Assembly (NCBI RefSeq): GCF_035917235.1
Contig: NZ_CP108423.1
Span: forward strand, 2,793,001-2,857,000
Direction of reading: 5' to 3'
DNA length: 64,000 nucleotides
From: Streptomyces sp. NBC_01294
GTDB lineage: Bacteria; Actinomycetota; Actinomycetes; Streptomycetales; Streptomycetaceae
The translations under genes were made by a program, and so were the position numbers. The notes below the pieces were generated by a model that saw nothing but the letters and a program-made list of their open reading frames with translations, was not told the DNA's origin and searched no databases. Positions 1-8,733 of the stretch are shown here, piece after piece. Every line of letters starts with the position of its first letter. Positions within the stretch are counted from its first letter, which is position 1.

Positions 1-848
1 AACAGCACGGCGCAGATCGCGGCGATGGCGACGAGGATCGTCTTCGCCGGCAGGTAGGCGTTGGCGTCGACGTACCGCAGGCCCGTCCAGTTGTCGGCGG
101 CCTTGAAATCACTCGACTTCACGGCGAGCCCGTACCGGTCGAGCCAGTACGCGAGCGCCTTGAGCGAGACGAAGAGGCCGAGCAGCACCGACAGGTGCCC
201 GGTCGCGGCGGCGGTGGCCCGGGCGCCCGGGCTGGTCACGCGCAGTCCGCCGTACAGGTAGTGCACGACGGCCGCGGCGATCACCGACAGCACGACCGCG
301 GCGAAGCCGAAGCCGAGCAGGAAGCGGTACCAGGGCAGGTCGAAGGTGTAGAAGGACACGTCCATGTTGAACTGGGGGTCCTTCGTTCCGAAGGCCACCC
401 CGTTCACGTACATGAGCCAGGTCTTCCACTGACCGGCCGCCGAGGCGCCCGCGATCAGGCCGACGAGCACGGCGATGCCCAGCAGCAGCCACTTCTTGTA
501 AGGGGCGATGCTCATCCGGTAGCGGTCGAGGCTCTGCTGCTCCATCGACATCGCGCTGAGCGGCGGCCGCAGCCGGTGCGCCAGCCAGATGTTGAACCCG
601 ACGGCACCGGTCATCAGCAGACCGAAGACGGCGAAGAGGCCGATCTTGGTCCACAGGGTGGTGGTGAAGACCGTGGAGTACTTGACGGAGCGGAACCAGA
701 GCCAGTCCGTCCAGAACCCCGCGAACATGATGAAGAGCATGGCCAGGACGGCCAGCACGCCCAAGGTCATAAGGAGAGTGCGGGCTCGCCGGGACGGGCG
801 GCCGACTCTCATCCGTGGCCCGGAAGGGCCTCCGCCGCGGTCCGGCAT
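1..848 (-). CDS. UPF0182 family membrane protein, N-terminal part (cut by window edge)
   Basis: The reverse frame reads as the N-terminal part of a UPF0182 multi-pass membrane protein; its C-terminus lies beyond base 1. The start is placed at ATG 848, giving [12 protein letters not shown] before the first membrane segment; an internal ATG at 812 is possible. There is a hydrophobic segment near residues 25-45 followed by [11 protein letters not shown], typical of the family. Further membrane segments lie near residues 65-85, 120-140, 180-205, 225-245 and at the truncated end. The family has no established biochemical role; the full protein is usually about 900-1000 residues with a large extracytoplasmic domain. 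It is transcribed away from the PPA1309 gene. Family assignment is confident, function unknown. Confidence 0.85.
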   Translation of the reverse strand, partial: MPDRGGGPSGPRMRVGRPSRRARTLLMTLGVLAVLAMLFIMFAGFWTDWLWFRSVKYSTVFTTTLWTKIGLFAVFGLLMTGAVGFNIWLAHRLRPPLSAMSMEQQSLDRYRMSIAPYKKWLLLGIAVLVGLIAGASAAGQWKTWLMYVNGVAFGTKDPQFNMDVSFYTFDLPWYRFLLGFGFAAVVLSVIAAAVVHYLYGGLRVTSPGARATAAATGHLSVLLGLFVSLKALAYWLDRYGLAVKSSDFKAADNWTGLRYVDANAYLPAKTILVAIAAICAVL

Positions 849-979
849 CTGGAAAGCCAAGGTGGCCACCTCGAAAGTCGCTGAGTCTGGTATTGAACGG
901 GACCCCCGATCGTAGAGCCCATTCATGCAACTTACTGAGGCTCCGGTCAGTTCCCGGTATGGGGCGGAAAGGAGGCAGG

Positions 980-1549
980 ATGTTGCCCATGTCCAACGTT
1001 TCGCCTTCCCCCGGCACCCCCATGGCGGCCAGCCCGCTGACCCGCGCCTGTCTCGAGATCGACGAGTACGCGGCCGGCCTCGGCTGGGACAAGCCCGCGC
1101 GGCTGTTCGCGCTGGTCGACACCGCCCGGCTCAAGAAGCAGGAGCCGCGTCTCGCGAGCCAGCTCGGCCTCGACCAGGACGACGCCGGCAAGTCCTCCCT
1201 GACCCCGATCGAGCAGGACGAGGTCCCGGCCGGGACCCCCCTCGACAAGTTCCTGGGCACCATCGCCTGGCCGGACGCCGTCGTCGGCTGCGCGCTGACC
1301 GTGGAGCGGCTGATGCTGCCGCCGTCCGCGGAGGCCTCCGTACCGGAGGGGCTGAACGACAAGCAGCTGGCGAAGTGGGTCGCCGGGCACCCGGAGCGGC
1401 AGGAGGTCCGCCTCACCGTGGCCGTGCTGCGCGACGGCTCGCGCGAGTCGGCCGTACGGCTGCGCGAGAAGGACTCCTCGACCGAGGTCCTCACCGGCGG
1501 CGGCCTGGTGCCCGGGCTCGCGGAAGCCCTGGCCGCGACCTTCTCCTAG
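980..1549 (+). CDS. PPA1309 family protein
   Basis: A soluble protein of about 189 residues matching the actinobacterial PPA1309 family of unknown function. The conserved N-terminal stretch [20 protein letters not shown] and the [20 protein letters not shown] segment are visible, and the C-terminus ends in a family-typical [14 protein letters not shown]. An AAGGAGG Shine-Dalgarno lies 4 bases before ATG 980; a second in-frame ATG at 989 is 13 bases away, so the start could be either. It is divergent from the UPF0182 gene and convergent with the PDZ protease gene. Charged residues and the absence of a signal or membrane segment imply a cytoplasmic protein. Catalytic residues were not recognised. 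Confidence 0.8.
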   Translation: MLPMSNVSPSPGTPMAASPLTRACLEIDEYAAGLGWDKPARLFALVDTARLKKQEPRLASQLGLDQDDAGKSSLTPIEQDEVPAGTPLDKFLGTIAWPDAVVGCALTVERLMLPPSAEASVPEGLNDKQLAKWVAGHPERQEVRLTVAVLRDGSRESAVRLREKDSSTEVLTGGGLVPGLAEALAATFS

Positions 1550-1573
1550 GGCTTCAGCGGGGGGACGGACCGG

Positions 1574-2665
1574 TCAGGGCTTGGTGCTGCACTGCGGCAG
1601 CCCGGCCGGGTCCCCCTTGCTGATCTTCTCCAGCGACTTCGCGGCGTCCTCGATGGTGGAGACCTTCACCAGGGTCAGCCCGTCGGGCACGTGGGCGGCC
1701 GCGGCGGCGCAGTTGTCCGCGGGCGTCAGGAAGTACTCCGCCCCGGCCTGGCGGGCGCCGATGGTCTTCATCTGGATGCCGCCGATGGGTCCGACCTTGC
1801 CCGTGTCGTCGATGGTGCCGGTGCCCGCGACGAACTTGCCGCCGGTCAGGTCGCCCGGGGTGAGCTTGTCGACGATACCGAGGGCGAACATCAGGCCGGC
1901 GCTCGGGCCGCCGACGTCGGCGAGCTTGATGTCGATCGTGAACGGGAAGGCGTGGTCGGTACCCGCCCGGATGCCGACGATGGCGTGGCCGTCGCCCTCC
2001 GCCTTGCCCGCGGTGATCGTGATCTTGGAGGTGCCGGCGGGCTCGCGGTTCGCCTTCGCGGCCTCGGCCGCCTCGGCGGCGGGCACGATGGTGAACTCGA
2101 CCGGTTCGCCCGGCTTGTGCTTGGTGACGAGCTTGGCGACGTCCTCGGGGGCGGTGACCGGGCTGCCGTCCACGGCCTTGATCACGTCACCGGCGTGCAG
2201 CCGGCCCTCGGAGGGGCTGGACTTCACGACGGAGGAGACGATCACCCGGGCGGTGACCGGGATGCCGAGCTGCTTCAGGGCTGCCACCTTGGCGCTCTGC
2301 TGCGACTGGCTGAACTCCTCGGCGTTCTCCTGGGTGGATTCCGCGTCCGTCTTGCCGTTCGGGTAGAGGTTCTCGTGCGGCACGACGATGTTGTCGCCGG
2401 CCACCCAGCCGTACACGGCCTCCACCAGGCTCATGTCGTAGTCGGCGCCCGTGACGCGGACCGTCGTCATGTTGAGGTGCCCGCTGGTCGGGTACGTCTG
2501 GCGCCCCGAGATGTGCAGGACGGGCTCGCCGTGCGAATCCCCGAGCGTGTTCACGGTCGGTCCCGGGCTCATCTCGGAGTACGGGACCTTCATGAACACC
2601 CCTGCGCAGAGCAGCGCGAACAGCACCAGGGTGGAAGCGAGCATCGTCGCAGTGCGGCGTGGCAT
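1574..2665 (-). CDS. Membrane-anchored PDZ/Lon-like serine protease (YlbL type)
   Basis: 363 residues. An uncleaved signal-anchor at residues 8-25 places the rest outside the membrane. A PDZ domain spans roughly residues 125-215. The C-terminal domain is a Lon (S16) proteolytic fold with the nucleophile in GGPSAG (Ser255) and the general-base lysine in GGIQMKTIGA (Lys300), the usual 45-residue spacing. There is no AAA+ ATPase, so this is an ATP-independent Lon-like protease of the YlbL/Rv3194c type, probably cleaving envelope substrates. Ala- and Glu-rich stretches near residues 195-205 look like a flexible linker. It converges on the PPA1309 gene. The fold is confident; substrates are unknown. 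Confidence 0.88.
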   Translation of the reverse strand: MPRRTATMLASTLVLFALLCAGVFMKVPYSEMSPGPTVNTLGDSHGEPVLHISGRQTYPTSGHLNMTTVRVTGADYDMSLVEAVYGWVAGDNIVVPHENLYPNGKTDAESTQENAEEFSQSQQSAKVAALKQLGIPVTARVIVSSVVKSSPSEGRLHAGDVIKAVDGSPVTAPEDVAKLVTKHKPGEPVEFTIVPAAEAAEAAKANREPAGTSKITITAGKAEGDGHAIVGIRAGTDHAFPFTIDIKLADVGGPSAGLMFALGIVDKLTPGDLTGGKFVAGTGTIDDTGKVGPIGGIQMKTIGARQAGAEYFLTPADNCAAAAAHVPDGLTLVKVSTIEDAAKSLEKISKGDPAGLPQCSTKP

Positions 2666-2787
2666 GGATCCGACAGTACGGGACGGCCCTGGCGGGCGGC
2701 CCTCGGGGCCGGTCCGTACGGGCGCCGCACGCGAAACTCTCAGCGGAATCTCACGGAGGGGGAGCGGGCCTGGAGGGGACGGGCGCC

Positions 2788-2985
2788 TCAGACGGCGTCG
2801 GAGCCGGAGTGCGCCTCGGTCTTGGGCCTGGTCTGATCGGCGTGGGCCATGGCTTCACGGAACCGCGCGTAGCCGGCGAGCTCGGATATGTCACCTTGTG
2901 TGCGGTCGCGTGCCGCCCAGCTGCCCCATATGCCCGCGCCGACCGCCGCGAACAGCGGAATCAGCAACCACGCCAAAGACGCCAT
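2788..2985 (-). CDS. Small single-pass membrane protein
   Basis: 65 residues with one hydrophobic helix (about residues 3-21, SLAWLLIPLFAAVGAGIWGSW) and a polar C-terminal tail containing ISELAGYARFREAM. A GGGAGG ribosome site sits 7 bases before ATG 2985, supporting translation. It lies between the PDZ protease and moaE on the same strand with gaps over 100 bases, so cotranscription is uncertain. It resembles small proteins found at this position in other Streptomyces genomes. No function can be assigned. Confidence 0.65.
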   Translation of the reverse strand: MASLAWLLIPLFAAVGAGIWGSWAARDRTQGDISELAGYARFREAMAHADQTRPKTEAHSGSDAV

Positions 2986-3130
2986 GGGCGTGCCTCCCTA
3001 CCCCGAACTACGTTTCGTTGGTGGCTTCAACGCTCGTGCCCGTGGGGGGGTTACGCAAATCGAGGGCGTGTTGCGCGGCCGAACGGGTGCGAGGTTACCG
3101 CCATCCGGGGAGAGCACAGCGACCGGGGGT

Positions 3131-3592
<462 letters not shown>

Positions 3593-3708
3593 GCCTTCAT
3601 CGTGCCCTAGCGGCTGACGAGGCGAAATAGCAGATTCGCCCGTGCCGCACCCAATCCCTTGGGACCCTCCTACGAACCCCACCCCTTCCGGCCCCGCCGC
3701 ACCAAATC

Positions 3709-3810
3709 AGCCCCGCCGGCGTTTGAGGCGCGGGGTCCGGGGCGGAGCCCCGCTCATTTCAGCCCCGCCGGCGTTTGAGGCGCGGGGGTCCGGGGGCGGC
3801 GCCCCCGGCA
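3709..3810. repeat. Dimer of the GC-rich palindromic repeat (intergenic)
   Basis: Two head-to-tail copies of a unit beginning CCCCGCCGGCGTTTGAGGCG, followed by a hairpin-forming GGGGTCCGGGGCGGAGCCCC in copy 1 and GGGGGTCCGGGGGCGGCGCCC in copy 2. They fill most of the 257-base gap between moaE and the SDR gene. Nothing else gene-like is seen in that gap. The same dimer recurs inside the ABC ATPase gene near 41172-41262, and single copies lie at 32020-32043 and in the 60-bp array at 37861-38280. As a hairpin it could act as a transcription terminator or RNA stabiliser for moaE or the SDR gene, but that is inference. Confidence 0.85.
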
Positions 3811-3849
3811 ACGGCGCCGCACGCGACCGGGTGCTCCGGCCCGGCAGGG

Positions 3850-5007
3850 TCAGATCCCGCGCCGCTTCCGAGCCAGGCGCACCGCCGCAGCCGCACCCAG
3901 CAGCGCAACCGTCGCACCCGCCGCACCCGCGGCCGTCGCGGCGTCCCGGCGGCCCAGCCGGCGCCCCGCGACCGTATGACGGCCCGCGACCTCCTGGAGG
4001 AGCTCCGCGAGCACCTCCTCGTTCGTCCAGCGCGGCCGCCAGCCCGCCGCGTGCAGCCCGCTGACGCTGACCACCCACGGGTGCATCGTGTACGCGAGGT
4101 CCCCGGCCGGGGACGGCGTCAGGCCGATCCGGTGCAGCCGGGCCGCCGCGCCCAGCGCGACCGCCGACGGGAGCTCCATGCGGCGGATGCCGCTGAGCTC
4201 CTCGACCTCCTCCTGCTCCAGCCACCCCTCGCAGCCCACGGCCAGCTCGCCCTCGACCTTCTCCAGGGCCGCGTACTCCAGGGCGCTGACCAGGTCCTCC
4301 ACGTGGCAGAACTGCCACTTCGGGCGGGATCCCGCCACCACCAGCAGGCGCGGGGACTCGAAGTACCGGGTCAGTGCGGTGTCCGTGCCGCCGACCAGGA
4401 CCGCCGGACGGATCACGGTGACGTTCAGGCCGGGGTGCGCGCGCGGGGCCCGGCGGCCGAGGCGCTCGATCTCCAGCAGGTCGCCGACGCCGGTTGCCTC
4501 GGCCGTGGCCCGCAGCTCGGAGTCCTCCGACAGCGGGATGTCATTGTCCGGCAGGGCCCCGTAGACCATCGCCGACGTGCAGAGCACGACCCGGTGCACG
4601 CCCGCCGCGGCGGCCGCGGTGAGGACGGTCTGGGTCCCGCGCACGTTGTACGCCGTACGGGCGGCCGGGTCGGTCTCCAGATCGAGGTCCAGGGCGAGGT
4701 GGACCACGACGTCCGCGCCGCGCAGCTTCTCGGCGATCGCGGGGTCCCGTACGTCCAGGACGTGCCACTGCGCGGTCGCGCAGTCCCCGCGCCGCTCGTC
4801 GATGGCGACGACCTGCTTGACCTCGTCGGAGGCGGCCAGGCGGCTCACCAGGGCCGCGCCGACGCCCGACGCGGCGCCGGTCACGGCGATCACCGGGCCT
4901 CGCACGGCCGGGTTTCGCGGCCGGCGAACGCTCTGGGCGCTGTCACCGTGGTCAGGGCGGTCTTCGTCGTCGGGCGTCGCGCGAAACTGCGGATCTGGGG
5001 AACTCAC
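3850..5007 (-). CDS. SDR-type NAD-dependent epimerase/dehydratase
   Basis: 385 residues, GTG start with GGAGA upstream. After a charged 35-residue N-terminal tail comes a Rossmann fold with the dinucleotide loop TGAASGVG (about residues 43-50) and an acidic residue ending strand 2 (VVAIDER), suggesting NAD(H) preference. The SDR tyrosine region reads STAMVYGALPDN; a canonical YxxxK motif is not obvious, so catalysis may differ or be lost. The C-terminus has an Ala/Val-rich hydrophobic stretch (about residues 360-378) ending in RLARKRRGI, which could anchor the protein to the membrane. Such proteins are common in Streptomyces with unknown substrates. The extended-SDR assignment is firm, the reaction unknown. 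Confidence 0.8.
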   Translation of the reverse strand: MSSPDPQFRATPDDEDRPDHGDSAQSVRRPRNPAVRGPVIAVTGAASGVGAALVSRLAASDEVKQVVAIDERRGDCATAQWHVLDVRDPAIAEKLRGADVVVHLALDLDLETDPAARTAYNVRGTQTVLTAAAAAGVHRVVLCTSAMVYGALPDNDIPLSEDSELRATAEATGVGDLLEIERLGRRAPRAHPGLNVTVIRPAVLVGGTDTALTRYFESPRLLVVAGSRPKWQFCHVEDLVSALEYAALEKVEGELAVGCEGWLEQEEVEELSGIRRMELPSAVALGAAARLHRIGLTPSPAGDLAYTMHPWVVSVSGLHAAGWRPRWTNEEVLAELLQEVAGRHTVAGRRLGRRDAATAAGAAGATVALLGAAAAVRLARKRRGI

Positions 5008-5200
5008 CGGGCGTCTCCAGCGGTTGTCTTCAGTAGGGACGCGCCGTGACGCGTACCCACCAGGTGATGTCCATCCTGCCGCAGCCCAGGAGTCGGCGGA
5101 GCACCGAGCCCGTATGCGGGCTCCGGTGTCTACGCTGGGTGGTGTTGTCGGACCATTGCCCGTCGGCTCCCGCCGGCGGCCCTACGAGCCGAGGAAACCC

Positions 5201-6658
5201 GTGAGCGACACCCCATTCGGATTCGGCCTCCCGCCGGAGGAGCCGGACAACGGCGACGAAGGCAGGAAGAAGGGCAACCAGGGCGGTCAGGGCGGCCCGG
5301 CGAATCCCTTCGGGTTCCCCGGCATGGGCCTGCCGGGCGGTGCGGGCGGACCCGGTGGCGCGGACAATCCGTTCGCCGCGATGTTCGGTTCGATGAACCC
5401 GAACGACCTGGGCGCGGCCTTCCAGCAGCTCGGCCAGATGCTCAGCTACGAGGGCGGTCCCGTGAACTGGGACATGGCCAAGGACATCGCCCGCCAGACC
5501 GTCGCCCAGGGCACGGCGGACGGCGTGAAGGACGCGAGCGTCGGCATCGCCGAGAAGTCCGCCGTCGAGGAGGCCGTGCGCCTCGCCGACCACTGGCTGG
5601 ACGGCGTGACCTCGCTGCCCTCGGGCGCCACCACGGCCGTGGCCTGGAGCCGGGCGGAGTGGGTCGAGGCCACCCTTCCGGTGTGGAAGGAGCTCGTGGA
5701 CCCGGTCGCCGAGCGGGTCGGTGCGGCCATGGGCAGCGTCCTGCCCGAGGAGATGCAGGCCATGGCGGGCCCGCTGCTCGGGATGATGCGCTCCATGGGC
5801 GGGGCCATGTTCGGCCAGCAGATCGGCCAGGCCGTCGGCACCCTCGCGGGCGAGGTCGTCGGTTCCACGGACATCGGCCTGCCGCTGGGCCCGGCCGGCA
5901 AGGCCGCGCTGCTGCCGCTGAACATCGAGAGCTTCGGCAAGGACCTGAGCGTGCCCCCGGACGAGGTGCGGCTGTACCTGGCCCTGCGCGAGGCGGCCCA
6001 CGCCCGGCTCTTCGCCCACGTGCCGTGGCTGCGCTCGCACCTGTTCGGCGCGGTCGAGGGCTACGCCCGCGGCATCACGGTCGACACCTCGAAGCTGGAG
6101 GACGTGGTCGGCCGGCTGGACCCGTCCAACCCCGAGCAGCTGCAGGAAGCGCTGCAGGGCGGCATGTTCCAGCCGCAGGACACCCCCGAGCAGAAGGCCG
6201 CCCTGGCCCGCCTGGAGACGGCGCTCGCGCTGGTCGAGGGCTGGGTCGACGCGGTGGTGCACGAGGCCGCGAAGCCCCGGCTGACCTCGGCGGACGCGAT
6301 GCGCGAGACGATGCGGCGGCGGCGCGCCTCGGGCGGCCCTGCGGAGCAGACCTTCGCGACGCTGATCGGTCTGGAGCTGCGTCCGCGCCGGCTGCGCGAC
6401 GCCTCGCGGCTGTGGGCCTCGCTCACGGACGCGCGGGGTGTGGACGGCCGCGACGGGCTGTGGGAACACCCGGACATGCTGCCGACGGCCACCGACCTGG
6501 ACGACCCGGACGGCTTCGTGCACCGCGAGCAGCTGGACTTCTCGGAGATCGACAAGATGCTCGGCGAGGCCGCCCGGAAGCGCGACCAGCGGGACGCGGG
6601 CGACGGCGACGGCACCGGCACCGGCACCGGCACGGACGAAGGCGAAGCGAAGAAGTGA
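5201..6658 (+). CDS. Zinc-dependent metalloprotease family (TIGR03624-type putative hydrolase)
   Basis: 485 residues from GTG 5201, which has GAGGAAA just upstream. The N-terminal 60 residues are Gly/Pro-rich and disordered (PFGFGLPP, GGAGGPGGADNPF). The remainder is helical and includes the conserved block REAAHARLFAHVPWLRSHL (about residues 263-281), which replaces a classic HExxH but is the family's proposed metal region. The segment ESFGKDLSVPPDEVRLYLALR precedes it. It matches Rv3195-type proteins annotated as zinc-dependent metalloproteases or F420-associated; protease activity is not established as far as I know. Its stop overlaps the Nudix start (GTGA), so the two are translationally coupled. 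The C-terminal tail has a run of Gly-Thr from a GGCACC repeat. Confidence 0.8.
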   Translation: MSDTPFGFGLPPEEPDNGDEGRKKGNQGGQGGPANPFGFPGMGLPGGAGGPGGADNPFAAMFGSMNPNDLGAAFQQLGQMLSYEGGPVNWDMAKDIARQTVAQGTADGVKDASVGIAEKSAVEEAVRLADHWLDGVTSLPSGATTAVAWSRAEWVEATLPVWKELVDPVAERVGAAMGSVLPEEMQAMAGPLLGMMRSMGGAMFGQQIGQAVGTLAGEVVGSTDIGLPLGPAGKAALLPLNIESFGKDLSVPPDEVRLYLALREAAHARLFAHVPWLRSHLFGAVEGYARGITVDTSKLEDVVGRLDPSNPEQLQEALQGGMFQPQDTPEQKAALARLETALALVEGWVDAVVHEAAKPRLTSADAMRETMRRRRASGGPAEQTFATLIGLELRPRRLRDASRLWASLTDARGVDGRDGLWEHPDMLPTATDLDDPDGFVHREQLDFSEIDKMLGEAARKRDQRDAGDGDGTGTGTGTDEGEAKK

Positions 6659-7185
6659 GCCTGTACGACGACGCGGTTCTCGTGCTGAAGGGCTACGAGG
6701 ACCAGCCCGAGCTGCGTGACGCCTATCTGGAGCACCTCGCCGCCCACCCGGACGGGGTCTACAAGCCCTGCCGGGCCGGGCACGTCACCGCCAGTGCGCT
6801 GGTGATCGACCCGGCGGCGCGGCGCGTGCTGCTGACCCTGCACAAGAAGCTGGGCCTGTGGCTGCAGATGGGCGGCCACTGCGAGCCCGGCGACGACACG
6901 CTGGTCGCGGCGGCGCTGCGCGAGGCCCGCGAGGAGTCGGGCATCGCGTCGGGGCTGAGCGTGCTGCCCGGCGGCCCGGTGCGCCTGGACCGGCATCCGA
7001 TCCCCGCGCCGTGCCACTGGCACCTGGACGTGCAGTACGCGGCGCTGGCTCCGGCCGACGCGGTGGCGGAGATCAGCGAGGAGTCGCTGGACCTGCGCTG
7101 GTTCCCGTACGAGGAGGTGGCGGCGGTGGCCGACACCTCCGTCGTCCGGCTGATGGAGGCGACCTTGGCGCGGCTCGGCGGCTGA
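6655..7185 (+). CDS. Nudix hydrolase
   Basis: 176 residues, GTG start overlapping the stop of the metalloprotease by 4 bases. The Nudix fold is shown by MGGHCEPGDDTLVAAALREA followed by REESGI, a Nudix box with Asp in place of the first Glu and one extra residue before REAREESG. Upstream is the strand VTASALVIDPAARRVLLTLH with KKLGLWLQ, as in ADP-ribose or mRNA-cap-like Nudix enzymes. A conserved PCHWHLDVQYAA strand follows. The substrate cannot be read from sequence. A strong terminator follows directly, so this ends the two-gene unit. Confidence 0.88.
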   Translation: MSLYDDAVLVLKGYEDQPELRDAYLEHLAAHPDGVYKPCRAGHVTASALVIDPAARRVLLTLHKKLGLWLQMGGHCEPGDDTLVAAALREAREESGIASGLSVLPGGPVRLDRHPIPAPCHWHLDVQYAALAPADAVAEISEESLDLRWFPYEEVAAVADTSVVRLMEATLARLGG

Positions 7186-7191
7186 GCCACG

Positions 7192-7239
7192 GGCACGGCG
7201 AAGGGGCGGTCCCTCTCGGGGCCGCCCCTTCGCCGTGCC
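7192..7239. terminator. Strong bidirectional hairpin terminator
   Basis: An 18-bp perfect inverted repeat (arms 7192-7209 and 7222-7239, GGCACGGCGAAGGGGCGG and its complement) with a 12-base loop. It lies between the Nudix gene and the convergent AIM24 gene, so it can serve both strands. No long T-run follows, as is usual in Streptomyces. Confidence 0.85.
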
Positions 7240-7259
7240 GGAAACCGTGCAGGTGACCG

Positions 7260-8015
7260 TCAGTTCCAGGCGTTGTTCTGGTTCTGCCCGTGTGCGCCGT
7301 TCTGCCCCATGCCGAACTGGGCCGCGGCGCCCTGTCCGACCTGGGCGTTCTGCGGCGGCAGCACCTCGCTGGGCTGCACCAGCGCGAAGCCGGTGCCGAG
7401 GAAGCTGAGCTCCCAGCCCTCGCCGGTGTTGCCGCGCCGCCGCCAGACTCCGCTGGAGTGCGTCTGCGCCTGCATCTGCACGCGCAGCGAGGTCGACCAG
7501 GCGACGATCGCGTCCGCGTCGACGTTGACGTACTTGTCGGGCGTCACGTGCATCATCAGCGGCTGCCCGGAGGTCATCAGCGCGACCTTGCCGCGGCCGG
7601 TGATGTTGAGCTGGTACTTGCCGGAACCGGAGATCCCGTACTGGCTGTCCACCGCGATGACCTCGGTGTGCAGGGTGGAGTCCAGGGCCAGCACGTAGCT
7701 GCTGTCGACCGTGAGGCCTTCCTGGTCCACGTCCACGACGTGCACGTACTGGGCGAGGTTGGCCAGATAGACCGTGCCCTGCCCGGAACAGCGCATGAGG
7801 TCCAAGCCCTCGCCGGTGCGGCGGCGGGCGTTGCGCTGGCTGGTGCTCTGGTACTCGCCGTCGAAATCGATGAGGCCCTGGTAGGCGACCATCGCGCCCT
7901 TGCGGGCGAGTACGTCGTCGGAGCCGGTCAGCGAGACCCGCAGCAGCTGCGGGTTCTGGATGGCGTACCGCTCCTGGGACTGCGCCTCGGCGTGGGCGAA
8001 AAGTGCGCTCTGCAT
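7260..8015 (-). CDS. AIM24 (DUF124) family protein, copy 1
   Basis: 251 residues. AIM24-family beta-barrel: LLRVSLTGSDDVLARKGAMV, MVAYQGLIDF, LMRCSGQGTVYLAN and GRGKVALMTSGQPL match the conserved strands of the TIGR00266/AIM24 fold. The C-terminal tail is Gln/Asn/Gly-rich and disordered. A GGGGGAG site precedes ATG 8015. It is the last of three AIM24-domain genes on this strand (gaps of 17 and 11 bases), clearly one operon with the TerD fusion. Such proteins are often beside tellurite-resistance-type (Ter) genes; molecular function is unknown. Confidence 0.88.
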   Translation of the reverse strand: MQSALFAHAEAQSQERYAIQNPQLLRVSLTGSDDVLARKGAMVAYQGLIDFDGEYQSTSQRNARRRTGEGLDLMRCSGQGTVYLANLAQYVHVVDVDQEGLTVDSSYVLALDSTLHTEVIAVDSQYGISGSGKYQLNITGRGKVALMTSGQPLMMHVTPDKYVNVDADAIVAWSTSLRVQMQAQTHSSGVWRRRGNTGEGWELSFLGTGFALVQPSEVLPPQNAQVGQGAAAQFGMGQNGAHGQNQNNAWN

Positions 8016-8032
8016 GATGTGTCCGCTCCCCC

Positions 8033-8722
8033 TCAGCCCCGGATCCGGAGCCGGTCGGTGCTGTCCTCGCTGGGCTGTACTACGACGATGCCCTGGCCGG
8101 AGAAGGCCATCTGGTAGGCCTCCCCGCTGCCCCGGCCGATCATCGACGAGGCCTTGAAACTGCGCTTGCCCTTGACCTTGAGGTTCGGCGACCAGGCGAC
8201 GAGGGCGTCCGGGTCGACGTACGTCTCGTCCTCGCCGCGGCCGCAGTCGACCACGATCGGGGTGCCGCGCGAGGTCAGGGCGACCCAGCCGGTGCCCGCG
8301 ATCTCCACGTTGAACAGGCCCTGGCCGGCGAACTTGGCGAGACCCTTGACCCGCTCGACGCCCCACTGGAGGTGGGCGTCGAAGGCGAGCAGGTTGGTGC
8401 CGTTGACCGAGAGCGAGTCGTTGTTGAGGTTGATGACGACGACGTCGGCGCCGTAGTCGGCCAGGTAGAGCAGGCCGTCGCCGGTGCACTTCATCAGGGG
8501 CGCGCCTTCGCCGGTTGCCCACTGCGAGGCCATCTGGCGGACGGCCGGCGGGTTGGGCTCGTACTGGACGAAGCCCTCGTAGGCGACCATCGAGCCGGTG
8601 CGGGCGAAGAGGTCCTGGCCGCTCTGCATGGCGACCTTGAGCATCGCCCGGCCGTGGTTCTCCATGCGGGCCGTGACGGGGGTCGGGGCGAAGCCCGCGA
8701 GCTGCTGGTTCATTGCGTTCAT
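8033..8722 (-). CDS. AIM24 family protein, copy 2
   Basis: 229 residues. It starts MNAMNQQLAGFAP after a GGGAG site and shows the AIM24 strands MLKVAMQSGQDLFARTGSMV, VAYEGFVQYEP, LMKCTGDGLLYLADYGADV and GWVALTSRGTP. The C-terminal end has GSGEAYQMAFSGQGIVVVQP, a motif shared with the other two copies (GIVVVQPSE, FALVQPSE, NFIVVQPYE). It is a paralogue of its neighbours, consistent with a hetero-oligomeric barrel assembly. It is cytoplasmic, with no signal peptide. Confidence 0.88.
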   Translation of the reverse strand: MNAMNQQLAGFAPTPVTARMENHGRAMLKVAMQSGQDLFARTGSMVAYEGFVQYEPNPPAVRQMASQWATGEGAPLMKCTGDGLLYLADYGADVVVINLNNDSLSVNGTNLLAFDAHLQWGVERVKGLAKFAGQGLFNVEIAGTGWVALTSRGTPIVVDCGRGEDETYVDPDALVAWSPNLKVKGKRSFKASSMIGRGSGEAYQMAFSGQGIVVVQPSEDSTDRLRIRG

Positions 8723-8733
8723 GTCGGGCTCCC

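Noticed and set aside
61..884. Several plus-strand frames opposite the UPF0182 gene
   Set aside because: They are His/Gln/Arg-rich antisense readings; the minus strand encodes clear membrane helices and family motifs.
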